64,000 nt of DNA from Promerops cafer (GCA_013398275.1 VZSE01010802.1:1-64000), one strand, 5' to 3'; shown: positions 1 to 10,800, numbered from the stretch's first letter. Numbers and translations are program-made. Notes: generated by a model from the letters alone, not told the origin.

Positions 1-250
1 GGGCGGGCCGGGCCGGCCCCGCCGCGTCAGGCAGCGGCAGCGCCCGCCCCGCAGTTTTCATTTCCCGCTCGGCCGGCAGCGGGCATAGAAAGTGAAACTC
101 GGAGCCGTCCTGCGCCGCCTCCTGGCACGGAGGGGGCTGGAGAAAGGGGCCGAGGGGTTTTCACTGCTGGTTCTTTGTCTCTTAATATAGATCACTTCGC
201 GTGTGCCTTCTGGGGGAAGCATTATGAGGCTAAACTGTCCACACACAGCT
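1..250 (-). promoter_or_regulatory. USP18: CpG-rich interferon-responsive promoter, probably the USP18 5' end
   Basis: The first 150 bases are very rich in G, C and CpG. Positions 88-99 read GAAAGTGAAACT, a perfect interferon-stimulated response element; on the minus strand this is AGTTTCACTTTC. A second, imperfect ISRE-like site lies at 53-66 (AGTTTTCATTTCCC). USP18 is strongly interferon-induced, and in mammals it follows PEX26 and TUBA8 on the same strand. Here PEX26 and TUBA8 run leftward, so a USP18 gene would start near the left edge and leave the window. No USP18 coding exon is visible, so the name rests on gene order and the ISRE. A plus-strand transcript from the same island is the alternative. 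Confidence 0.45.
88..99. promoter_or_regulatory. Perfect ISRE (GAAANNGAAACT)
   Basis: GAAAGTGAAACT matches the STAT1-STAT2-IRF9 / IRF consensus GAAANNGAAA with the preferred CT after it. It sits inside a CpG island and 22 bp from a second ISRE-like element at 53-66, the arrangement expected of an interferon-induced promoter. The match is seen directly; binding is inferred. Confidence 0.65.
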
Positions 251-265
251 CATCTGCCAGCACAG
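191..265 (+). other. Exon-like segment with strong splice signals on the plus strand (no known product)
   Basis: A pyrimidine-rich tract ending in AATATAG precedes position 191, and CACAG followed by GTGAGG lies at 261-271, so 191-265 has the form of a 75-bp internal exon. It contains an ATG at 224 followed by 14 open codons up to the donor. The peptide resembles nothing I know, including USP18. It may be an exon of a divergent noncoding transcript from the CpG island, or chance. Confidence 0.2.
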
Positions 266-269
266 GTGA

Positions 270-1996
270 GGACCGCAGGCACTCCCAGCCCTGTGTCAGG
301 TACCTCTGTGCAACCCCGGCTTCGCTGAGCCATGGGAAGGAGAGAGCACTACGGAGGGGTTGTCTGGAGTCCATCAGAGCTGTCCTTGTGGAGAGGTCCC
401 AGTTGCAAAACTTCTGGGCAGGTAATGGGGAACCTGCTCACACTGCTTGGCTCTGTCGGAGGCAGCACAGCTCTTCAGCAGTCCGAGGTCTTCATTCGAG
501 GCAGCAGAGACAGTGAAAACTGTCCTGGGGGGGGATGTGGGTATCTGTAGGGACTTGTGAGCAGAAGGGCACAAATGACTCAGCGTCTTTGTTAAAAACG
601 GGAACGCACTCCCGGTTTTTAGTGATTTTCAGCTTTTATTATTGGCCTAAAGCAAGGGGGTCAAGGGTGCAAAGCAGGAGCAGTCCAGGTCAGCGTCAGG
701 GACTGAATAAGGAGAAATGGCAGTGCTGGGAGCCTGCGTACAAGCCTCTGTGCAAGCTGTGTGCTCGGTTACAAAATGGATGTTCTGCCTCTTTATATCT
801 TTAGCCCCTTTAGTCTTGTAATTCAACTCTTCCTTTGCTGTTCAGTGGTGGCGATCACTTTCTTACATCTTGATTGGAGGTCTGGACTTGCCAAAGTAAC
901 AAACCGGCCCTCCCAAATGTCCCAGTTATTAAGACCATCCCCTGATAACAATGTATGGGGGAGGGGAGATTATAATTATAATTTACAAAACTTCTCCGAA
1001 CAGATACATAATATTCACCCCTTAATTGTGAGAGCCAGCCATCACATTACTCATCTATAACAAAAAGGACACTGGAGGTCAAACAGGAACTAGATCTGCC
1101 AGGTGGAAGTTAGCGAAGCAGTGTGCAGCTGAAACAACTTTTGGTAATGACCCCTGTGAGAGCCTGGGCACTCTCTTAGGAGGAATATTAAATCTCAAGA
1201 ATACTTTAAGCTTTGCCTGTGGAGCTCAGTCGTGACACGCCGCTTCCAAAGCGGGTAGCAGGCAGAAGTCTGAGCCCAGAAAATGGGCCCAGATGAAGGG
1301 ATGGCTCAAACTGAAAGGTGCAGTGTTTGAGTGTCCAAACACACTGCCTGCTGAGCCTCACGGTGTCGTGTCCCTTGGACAAAAGCTGCTAGCTCCTGAT
1401 GATTGCACGGCACTTCTGATGTCCAGATACCTCCAAAAAGTGCGTTGACTGCTTCGAGAGCAGGGATCCTGATTACTGAGTGTCCTTGCAAATGAAATAA
1501 ATCATAATGTTGATGGTCAGGATGAGATCTAAAAAGCCTTCGGGAAGTTAAGAAATCCCCATCCAGTGTTACGGCCCGTCAGCCGGGATGAATTGCCTCA
1601 TCCGAGGAATGAATGTCCCAGTACTTCAGAGATGAGTTTTCACAACTGAGTCATTGTGTAAGGGAGGCATGACAAGGACTTATCCCACCTCGCAGGATTC
1701 CCCTCTTATCGGCCTCTTCCTTTATCTGGAGACCCAGGCTGAAGCCTCAGGAGTGCATGCCCTTCTGCACCTGGGAAGCCCCTCCGTGCATCACTGGAGA
1801 AGCACCCAGGGATTGTTCAAGCCATGAGCACCAACAGTCGGGTCTCTTACAGCACCTGGGTGGTTCCGGCGATGGTCAAGTGTTTGAGCGGCGTGCACTG
1901 CTGGAGCAATTTGGTTTTCTTGGTTTAGGAACATGGTTTATTGGTTTAGGAACATTGTTTCTGCTGTACACCTCTGTACAAAAGACTGGGATCAAA
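270..1996. other. Intergenic sequence without a recognised gene
   Basis: Only short open frames with no family resemblance occur here. There is no recognised repeat until the minisatellite at about 1997. Two further donor-like sites (CAG followed by GTACCT near 299; GGCAG followed by GTAATG near 420) are not paired with convincing coding sequence. Confidence 0.5.
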
Positions 1997-2740
1997 CCCT
2001 GTTTGCCCCCATTCCATATTGCAGGAAAATCCAGTCTGGGTTTCCCCCCATACCATATTACGGAAAAATCAAGTTCGGAGTTTCCCCCATTTTGTATTCC
2101 GGGAAAAGCCATTCCGTATTCTGGAAAAATTCAGTCCGGGTTTTCCTCCATTCCGTATTCCGTGGAAAATCCAGTCCGGGTTTTCCTCCATTCCGTATTC
2201 CGTGGAAAATCCAGTCCGGGTTTTCCTCCATTCCGTATTCCGTGGAAAATCCAGTCCGGGTTTTCCTCCATTCCGTATTCCGTGGAAAATCCAGTCCGGG
2301 TTTTCCTCCATTCCGTATTCCGTGGAAAATCCAGTCCGGGTTTTCCTCCATTCCGTATTCCGTGGAAAATCCAGTCCGGGTTTTCCTCCATTCCGTATTC
2401 CGTGGAAAATCCAGTCCGGGTTTTCCTCCATTCCGTATTCCGTGGAAAATCCAGTCCGGGTTTTCCTCCATTCCGTATTCCGTGGAAAATCCAGTCCGGG
2501 TTTTCCTCCATTCCGTATTCCGTGGAAAATCCAGTCCGGGTTTTCCTCCATTCCGTATTCCGTGGAAAATCCAGTCCGGGTTTTCCTCCATTCCGTATTC
2601 CGTGGAAAATCCAGTCCGGGTTTTCCTCCATTCCGTATTCCGTGGAAAATCCAGTCCGGGTTTTCCTCCATTCCGTATTCCGTGGAAAATCCAGTCCGGG
2701 TTTTCCTCCATTCCGTATTCCGTGGAAAATCCAGTCCGGN
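1997..2740. repeat. 40-bp tandem repeat (minisatellite), about 15 near-identical copies plus degenerate flanking units
   Basis: From 2141 the sequence repeats with a period of exactly 40 bases for 15 units, virtually without change, until a single N at 2740. Before 2141 about four diverged or shortened units are visible, back to about 1997 (cores such as CCATATTGCAGGAAAATCC and CATTCCGTATTCTGG). The order from diverged to identical suggests recent expansion toward the right end. Each perfect unit has three CpGs, a GGAAAATCC core on the plus strand at unit positions 24-32, and an opposed GGAAAA core on the minus strand at unit positions 1-6. The true copy number is unknown because the array ends at a contig join. 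Confidence 0.97.
2740..2740. other. Single-N assembly join at the end of the minisatellite
   Basis: One N replaces the last base of the fifteenth unit, and a different repeat begins in the next base. This is typical of contigs merged across a collapsed repeat, so array length and the adjacency of the two arrays are unreliable. Confidence 0.8.
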
Positions 2741-2880
2741 GGTCCGTGAGGGTGAGGAGGGTGGGGCAGCCCCAGGTGTGGTCCGTGAGGGTGAGGAGGG
2801 TGGGGCAGCCCCGGGGTGGTCCGTGAGGGTGAGATGGGGGTGAAGCAGCCCCGGGGTGGTCAGTGAGGATGAGGGGGCGG
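2741..2880. repeat. GC-rich tandem repeat of about 39 bp, three and a half copies
   Basis: The motif GGTCCGTGAGGGTGAG starts at 2741, 2780 and 2818, and a variant GGTCAGTGAGGATGAG starts at 2858, giving periods of 39, 38 and 40. The rest of each unit is a GGGGCAGCCCC-like segment. It shares no obvious sequence with the 40-bp array on its left. Confidence 0.85.
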
Positions 2881-3099
2881 GCCCGGCTAAGGGCTGCTTT
2901 CAAGGGGGGTTTTGGAGCCTCTGGGGTGGGTGATCTCCGGAATCTCTCAAAGGACAGCAGTGACAGCGTTTGCAGGCGCAGGGGGAACACCTGGATGCTC
3001 CTGGGGCGTTGCTCAGGGTGTGCAAAGGGACAATCCCTGTGCCACAGGAAAGCACAGGAGAGGGAGCAGCGCACCTGAGCAGGTGGGGCAGCGCGTGGG

Positions 3100-3600
3100 G
3101 GTGCAGGGAAGATTCTTTTTCTTTCTCTTTTTGATTTCATCTTCCCAGTCCCATCCCAGTGCCTCTAGTCCCCTGCCCAGGGCCCCCCGTCCCTCCCTAG
3201 TGCACCCCAGTGACCCCAGAAAAAAGAGGGGTTTGATGGAAAAGGGGTTTTAATTGAAGGGAAAACTTCCTTTGTTATTATTGTCTGTGTTTAAATTGGA
3301 GGGGACCCCCTTCACCTGTGATTTTAAGGGTTATAATGAAAGGAAAATTTGCCTTTTCCATTATTTAAGGTTTAATTGATGAAAAATCCCCCTTTTTTGC
3401 AACATTTGAAGTATTTAAGCAGAGGGGGAAAGGGCACAAGAAGAGAAAAAATGGTGGTAAATGTGAAATGAAAAATTATGGGAAACACGAGGTGAAAAAG
3501 GAGAGAAAAAGGCAGGAAACATGAGGTGGAAAAAAGATGAGAAATATAAGGGGGAACGGGTGGGAAATGTGAGGTAATTAACATTCATGCATTAACTGTG
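3100..3600. repeat. Low-complexity, partly purine-rich sequence with degenerate repeats
   Basis: After a C-rich stretch (3145-3215), the plus strand at 3415-3580 is almost all purine. It contains diverged copies of a GGGAAACACGAGGTG / GGAAACATGAGGTGG / GGGAAATGTGAGGTA motif roughly 35 bases apart. The open frame on its minus strand is a by-product of the composition, not a gene. Confidence 0.5.
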
Positions 3601-3977
3601 AATTTATGAACACAACTGTGCAACAAAGGAGAGATATTGTCTTACTTCTTGAGAGAAAATCTGGCAGAATCAGTTCCAGAAAGGTTTTCAGGTCTGAAAG
3701 TTCACAGTTTTGAAAGAAAGGCAACTTGGGTATTTCTAAGAATTGTCTTACTTTTTACAAGCAGGTCCTTCTTGAAAGGAATTCTGTATTAGCATCATAA
3801 AAAATCCAGATTCTGAAATGAGCGAGGAGGATCACAAATGCATGTAGGAGAACCTAATCAAAAAGCAAGACAATATCTCATTCGTTGCACAAAGGTGTTA
3901 ATAAATTCCCAATTAATTTATGCACGAGCACCTAGGTACTTCATGCATAAGTGCCCAATTAATTTATCCATGAGCAT

Positions 3978-4199
3978 TCAATTAAATCTGCCCTCCATAT
4001 GCCTTAGCAAAGCTTCTAGGAGGACTTTTTCCACTATCTTCCCAGGCACAGAGGTGAGGCCAACAGTTTGGCAGTCACCAGGACCCTCCTTTCTACCCTT
4101 TTTAACAATGGGGACACTGTTTCCCTTTTTCCAGTCCCCTGGGACTTCACCTGATTGCCGTGACTTTTCAGCTATCCCAGAGAGTTTTGTTGCTGACAT
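3978..4199 (-). mobile_element. CR1 LINE fragment (reverse-transcriptase region)
   Basis: The minus strand encodes 73 residues with the CR1 / non-LTR reverse-transcriptase pattern: SGEVPGDWKKGNSVPIVKKG, followed by a GPGDCQTVGLTSVPGKIVEK segment. This corresponds to the start of the RT domain, where CR1 copies usually read EVPEDWK...PVFKKG...YRPVSLTSIPGK. Here YRPVS has become CQTVG, and the frame stops soon after. It is a 5'- and 3'-truncated, inactive remnant lying about 390 bp downstream of the tubulin stop codon. Two AT-rich copies of CCAATTAATTTAT (near 3909 and 3955) lie just beyond it. Confidence 0.85.
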
Positions 4200-4592
4200 A
4201 GAATCCTGGCTTTGGCAGGTGTCTGTGGTGTCCCTGTTGGCTCTGTTGCTCTTGGGCAGGAGCAGGAAGCAGGGGTCTGCAGCTTTTTGGGATGGCCTAC
4301 GTGGAATGTAGCGAGTTTATCATGTACACTAGAGCTTAAAGAGGCTCACATTAGGTGTGCAAGGGAGAGCAAGTCTTTTTGCATTACTAGGAGTGGTGGG
4401 GCATTACTACAGCTGATGATATCTTACAGGATAATTTTCCTGTCATTTATATAATCAAAAATGTCACTATATTATGACCTCTTCTAAATTTATGCTTACA
4501 ACATACAGAAAAGCTGACCTAATTGTTGACACCTGCAATACAGTGATACGGAGACAATTCTGTGCTCACCAGGAACAAAATGTATTTTAAAA

Positions 4593-4880
4593 TTACTCCC
4601 CATCATTCTCTTCTTCAAATGAGTCAGTTCCCACTTCTTCATAGTCCTTTTCCAGGGCAGCCAGGTCCTCTCTGGCTTCTGCAAACTCTCCCTCCTCCAT
4701 GCCTTCACCCACATACCAGTGCACGAAAGCTCTCTTGGCGTACATCAGGTCAAACTTGTGGTCAAGCCTTGCCCACGCCTCGGCGATGGCCGTGGTGTTG
4801 CTCAGCATGCACACTGCCCGCTGCACTTGGGCTAGGTCTCCACCAGGAACAACCGTAGGAGGCTGGTAGTTGATCCCAAC
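4593..4880 (-). CDS. TUBA8: TUBA8 coding exon 5 with shortened C-terminal tail
   Basis: The exon starts GTTGGGATC after TTTCCAG and encodes VGINYQPPTVVPGGDL through GTDSFEEENDGE (95 residues), then TAA at 4595-4593. The next two codons are TTT and TAA. Human TUBA8 ends ...GEEF, so the TAA stands where the penultimate Glu codon (GAA) would be, and the Phe codon and old stop survive behind it. One G-to-T change explains the shortening. Confidence 0.93.
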   Translation of the reverse strand, partial: VGINYQPPTVVPGGDLAQVQRAVCMLSNTTAIAEAWARLDHKFDLMYAKRAFVHWYVGEGMEEGEFAEAREDLAALEKDYEEVGTDSFEEENDGE

Positions 4881-7800
4881 CTGGAAACAGGAATGTGAGA
4901 GAAGGCTGTAAAACAGCAGGAGCAGGAGGCAGTCAGAGAGCTGAAGAAAGGTGAGTAAAGTTACAGATGCTGGGGTAGAGTGTCGCCAGATGGTAAATGC
5001 CATTACAAATGTCAAAGAGCATGATACACACTCACCTTAATATCTATACTATTCTACTGTTTAATGTACACTGACGAGCTTGTAGCTTTCTTAACAGCTA
5101 TTCGATACTGAACGTAGAGTTTCACCAAGATACTCTGTTGAAACTGACATAAAAAGTTGGTTCCCATTCGAAAGTTTTCATTGTTGAAGGAGCTGTTTGT
5201 ATGACAAATATTTTTCCACTGGTAATGTTTGTATTATTGTTGAAAATATATTTCCCAGCACTGCTGTGTAGCCAGTGGGGAGAAGCTGTATAATATTTTT
5301 CGATTAACTAAGAGATTCCCTAATATCAGCTTTTTCTTTATTAATTTTATTGATTTTGGTATTTCCTCAATTTTAGGTTGTGCCTCAGAGGCAACGCTCA
5401 TTGGCTGTTACAAGGGTCATGTCTGAAATTAAAACTTCTTTCAATTTTAACCCATACACACTTTGAATTTCCACTTATTTAAATATGTAAGAGCCTGTGT
5501 CAATGGGATGTCCAAAGGAGAAAAGGCACATTTTATATAAATATATCCTTCTTAAGTTCATTGGGAAATATCTATACTCCCCCATGTTCAGGGGGAAATA
5601 GGAGAAATAGACAAGATAGAAAACTTTAAATACAAGTCTTCTACTAGGCTAAATGTCCCCTTTAAACACTAAAGAGAAGCTCATGGCAGCCTTACTTGCC
5701 TTGAAGCCTGTTGGACACCAGTCGACAAACTGGATGGTTCTCTTGGTCTTGATGGCAGCAATGGCTACGTTGACGTCCTTGGGGACGACGTCGCCCCGGT
5801 AGAGCATGCAGCAGGCCATGTACTTGCCGTGCCTCGGGTCACACTTCACCATCTGGTTGCTGGGCTCGAAGCAGGCGTTGGTGATCTCGGCCACCGAGAG
5901 CTGCTCGTGGTGGGCTCTGTCGGAGGAGATGATGGGGGCATAGGTCACCAAGGGGAAGTGGATGCGCGGGTAGGGCACCAGGTTGGTCTGGAACTCCGTC
6001 AGGTCCACGTTGAGGGCGCCGTCGAAGCGCAGCGAGGCGGTGATGGAGGACACGATCTGGCTGATCAGGCGGTTCAGGTTGGTGTAAGTGGGGCGCTCGA
6101 TGTCCAGGTTCCGGCGGCAGATGTCGTAGATGGCCTCGTTATCCACCATGAAGGCACAGTCCGAATGCTCCAGTGTGGTGTGCGTGGTCAGGATGGAATT
6201 GTAGGGTTCCACCACAGCAGTGGAGACCTGAGGAGCTGGGTAGATGGCAAACTCCAGCTTGGACTTCTTTCCATAATCCACAGAGAGGCGTTCCATCAGC
6301 AAAGAGGTAAATCCAGAGCCGGTACCGCCACCAAAGCTGTGGAAGATGAGGAATCCTTGCAGCCCAGAACAGGCATCAGTCTAGAAAGCAAAAGACAAAG
6401 TGAAACAGCAGCGGCTGAAAAAGATGGAAAAGACTTTGCTCTGTGAGCTTATCCTGAGCTGAAGGAGTGAGCAGTCATAGGCAGTATACAGCACAGATTT
6501 CATGTCAAGTTTTCCTGAGAAAGGGCTGGTGATAATTCCAACCTTTGCTTTCCTCACTGTCTCAGCTTACAACATAGGGATCTGTCCAGGCCTCTCTCTC
6601 TCTGAACTTCACACTGCTCTGTTATTCTAGCTAAAACCAGCAATGTACCACTGCATAATCCGCCCTTCAGTATCAGTATTGGTGCTGTACGGCTGTGCTA
6701 ATAATTAAAAATTACATATTCAGAACCACTTTATAAAAATGCCTGGGGGAATACAGCAGGGAAGTGAGCTACTGGGCTTCTGTCTTCTGTACCATGTCCA
6801 AGATATCATCTGTATGACTTGACAATACAAGTCTCTTTTCTGAACCATTGGTACCATTTGTAATTAACAAGCTATTAGTTCTGCCCCTCTTTCTTCTTTA
6901 GAGTCCAAACTGTTGTTTCAAAACTACTGGGACTTACCAGCTTACGGACACGATCCAGCACCATATCAATGCTTTCCTTGCCAATGGTGTAGTGGCCACG
7001 GGCATAGTTGTTGGCTGCATCTTCCTTTCCAGTGATCAGCTGTTCTGGATGAAAAAGTTCCCGGAATGTGCCAGCCCGTACTTCATCTGAAGAAGAAAGA
7101 CAAATTGTAAGAATATGCTCCAGTGCCAACAACTTCTGGTTGTTGGCATCAGTGCGTGCTCTCAGTCACAGGAGCTCATGATGCCAAAAGACAGATGCTG
7201 ATGGAGAAGGGAGGTGTCTCTGGAGCATTTTTTCGTAGTTGCATTTGACTGATTTATGGTGCATCTTCAATCCAGCCACTTATCTTCTCGTGAGCTTGTC
7301 AGTGACAAGTATAGCCTGCATCCACAAGTCCCCAGAAAAAAAAGTGTGAAGAAATTCAGGCATCCCAATTTTTAGAAATTCTTCAATTATTGGAGGGAAG
7401 CGGTGAGGCTCACGCTTTGAATCCCAACTGAAGAAAAGCAGAGTTTGGCAAAAATGCCATGATAAACCCAAAAGTTAAATATTGATGCAAAAAGAAGTTG
7501 TACACACCATGTGTACAAGCTATTAAACTGCTGGGGATCCTCTTGTTTCTATGTTTGTAACACCTGTGATGGAATCTGGCGTCCTGTGTCACAAGAAAAT
7601 TAATTTCTAATTCCTAATGCTACCTAGTGGTAGCCCGAGGTACAAAGGGCCGCTTTGTGCCAGTGAAGACTGATGGCACACAATGGTGATATGAGGAAAA
7701 GCAATCTCATCTCTATTTTGCAGGTTTATTTCTATACTGACCTACCACAGTTGGTTCCAAGTCCACCATTACAGCCCGTGGCACGTGCTTCCCTGTGGCT

Positions 7801-10800
7801 GTTTCGTTGAAAAATGTGGTAAAAGAGTCATCAGAGCTGAGTTTGTCTTGCAGGTCCTTGAAGGTGCCGTCGGGCTGAATGCCATGCTCCAGGCAGAAGA
7901 GTTCCCAGCACGCATTTCCTATCTGCACTCCAGCCTGGCCAACGTGAACAGAGATGCACTCACGCTGAGGAGAGAGAAGAGGCAGGGTCAGGAACCTTAG
8001 GCCTCCTTATACTTGGTGGTTATATTTTCCCAGTTTATTGCTTTTCCAAAAAATCAGTGAGTTGTCACTGTCAGCTGTTCATTTGGTTGTTCAGCCACAC
8101 GGCCACGAGACTGCGCATGCACATGCCAGATACTGGGACAGTTCTTTTAAAAATTGAGATCTGTGTGCTGTACTGCAGAAGTATATTAAAACAGTCAGGA
8201 GAAATTAATTTCAACTGCACAAACCCCACGTTTCTTCCTGGATTGGCCCTGCTGAGGAGCACATCCCAGTTTAGTTTATTTTTACTCCTGGCTGGAACCT
8301 GACACAGGCATGTGGCATCCTTCACCCTTATGTAACCCAAGGCAGGTGATGTCTTTTGATCCTTCTACCCTCTGATAGTAGGCTAGTGTGGAAATTTGGA
8401 AGAGCTGCTTTCGCCTAAGGAAGTTATTTCAGATTTTCTTGGTTGAAACAAATGTTCCTTCCAGCTCCTGAGCAGCCATTAATTTTACATTACAGGTCCA
8501 TTGCTTGTCAGGCAGTGCCATTGCAGTATAGTGCATTTGCATGATTTCCAGCATTGTTTCTGTGGCAGCCAGGAAGAGAAAACTGTGTAACACCAGGTTA
8601 AAGTAGGCAGTTGTCAATTGCTCCAAAATTCTGTACACTTAAAAGTACAGGAGCACGAAGGCCCTGGTGCTGGATTTCATAAGTTCACAAACAGAATTAA
8701 AAAGCAAATACTTCTGGGTTAGTCCCAGCAATTGCAGCACTGGGTTTAGTGAAAGGCATTTTTTTGAAGAGAGAGTGGTTTCAGGCACGTGGATTTTTTT
8801 CAGATTTGGTTTCTGCTTTGGAGCAATCAAAGCTGCCTGAGCTCTGGTTTTGTCACTCCCAGGGCCCTGTCTATACTAAAAAGTAAAAAAAAAAAGTCAG
8901 GTCACAGTACTGAACACTGGCCTGTGATCACCTGTACTGATTGATAATTCAAAAAAACTGCCACGGTTTTGGCTGACGCCAGTTAATAATTTTCCAGGCA
9001 ATGCTTGGGCACCATGCAGAAAGCAGCTCATTGACAAGAATGGTTTCCAGTGAGCAGCTCACTGACCACTGCCAGGCTTTGAAGAGGGAGGGAGAATTGA
9101 GATGCCCAGCTATGAAGCAGGCCTGGCTTTAAGGGCAGGGGACGGTCCTCAGTCATTCTTGTTTTGTAATATTGCATTTAGAGATAACCAATGGCTCTAT
9201 CAGATTTGATCAGTTAACTTTCCTTTTTTATTAAATTCTGTAACTGCTTACCCAGCAAAATCATTCTGTGACCTGAGAATGAAATGTATCCTCCCCAAAA
9301 ACTAAATTTTCAGTCACAATGTGTGACCAGAAACATCTCTGGAGCAGTGTTTTCTTCACAAATTGACATGTATTTGCGTTTAAGAAACATAACTGAAGAC
9401 GTTTTTTCAGAAGCAACTAGAATTTCCAAAGTCATCACTGCCCCAGCTAGTCATCCCCAGAAGTTCAAATGAACATGAAAGTTCAATTTAAATCTTTCAT
9501 TCAATGAAATAAATTATTTCTATTCAGTATTCATTTCTAAGCTGCTGACTCTGCAAATGCATGTGCTCTCAAGTGTGCTTGCACAACCTTGTTTTTGTCA
9601 ATTGAGTCATGCAAAAATCTCTGAGTTATTTGAGTGACAATGGGGCTTCATAAGTCAGTGTGTTGCAATCTGGAGGATTACTCAGGAGACACCGAAGGCA
9701 TATTTGGGCTTAGAGAATTCAATTAATGCTGACTTTCCAGAGGGCAGGCTCCCACCTTATCTTTGAAATCCCAGTGTGAGTCTGTGAGGCTGACAGCAAG
9801 AAAAATATGGGTTTCTTTTCTCTTCAAACACAGCAATGAGGCCAGCTCATTAAAAAGAATATCTTCTAATGCAAAACTACAATTACAAGTCAAGCAATAT
9901 TTTAAACCTAAAGAGCTGCTTTGCTCTGTAGAGGAATTAGTCTGTTTTTTCACCGATAGAACAAATGAATGCTGCCTTAAGAAGTTAATATTGCAAAGCT
10001 TCATATAGGACTGTAGCTGAAGACTTTTCAGACTGAGTTTTCAGCTGCACTAGTCTGAAACTGTATCTCAGCCGTGCTTTTTGAGCCATTTCAACTTCTC
10101 CTTCCCCAGCAGTAATTTGGAAATATTCTGGCAATGAAAGAAGACAGTGAAAAAGAGGTTTCTGATTTTGCATAGTAAACAGCATTAAAATAGATGCCAG
10201 ACTTTTAGTAGGGAAGAGAGTGGGCCTTCTTCAGTGTCACAGTCAGAGTAAACTGATCTTTACGTGATATTTTAATTTGGAGCCTATTCCAAACTCATGT
10301 TTCACATCCCACCGCTAATGTACCAGGATGAGTCTAACAGAGAAACAGTAGAAAAGACCAGATCCTTTATGAAACTAAATCTGGGACAGCTTTGACTCTT
10401 AAAAAACCAAACTAATACCTGGCTCCAGGATTTACTGCAAAAGGCAGACTTTAGTCTTCCAGCTGTTCCACAAACACTGGTGGAACACTTCCCTAGGTCT
10501 GGGAAGCCTGTGGAAGTATTTTGCCTGTGAGATGACCTGGCAGAAAGTAACATAGTTCTTCCTCTGCACCAAAATTAGACTCAGTGCTAGAAATACACTG
10601 GGCTACAAGGTGAAATGGATTTTTTCACATTCTAAGAGGTTTTGAGAGATTTCTACAAATTTATAACAAACCCCCAACACTTACAAAGGGCAGTTTTTAA
10701 CTTACTTAAATGAATATGTATATAAAAGGATTCATGGACTCCAGAAATACAAATGCATACCGTGTATAGCTATGGACAGTATAGCCACTGGGGCTAAATG

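Noticed and set aside
2141..2740. CRISPR-like regular repeats
   Set aside because: The units follow each other without unique spacers, and the surroundings are vertebrate. This is a minisatellite.
1757..3140. Long open frames on both strands (up to 360 codons) through the 40-bp repeat
   Set aside because: A 40-base unit steps the frame by one each copy, so a stop-free unit is open in all frames. The peptides are pure repeat and run across an N. This is an artefact of the array, not a gene.
3838..4311. 157-codon plus-strand frame
   Set aside because: Antisense of the CR1 reverse-transcriptase remnant; no independent support.
5829..6446. 205-codon frame on the plus strand
   Set aside because: Exact antisense of TUBA8 exon 4, kept open by the GC-rich codon use of the tubulin frame.
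4593..8000. TUBA8 as a pseudogene because of the early stop
   Set aside because: All coding exons 2-5 are intact with matching phases and splice sites. The stop removes only the last two residues.
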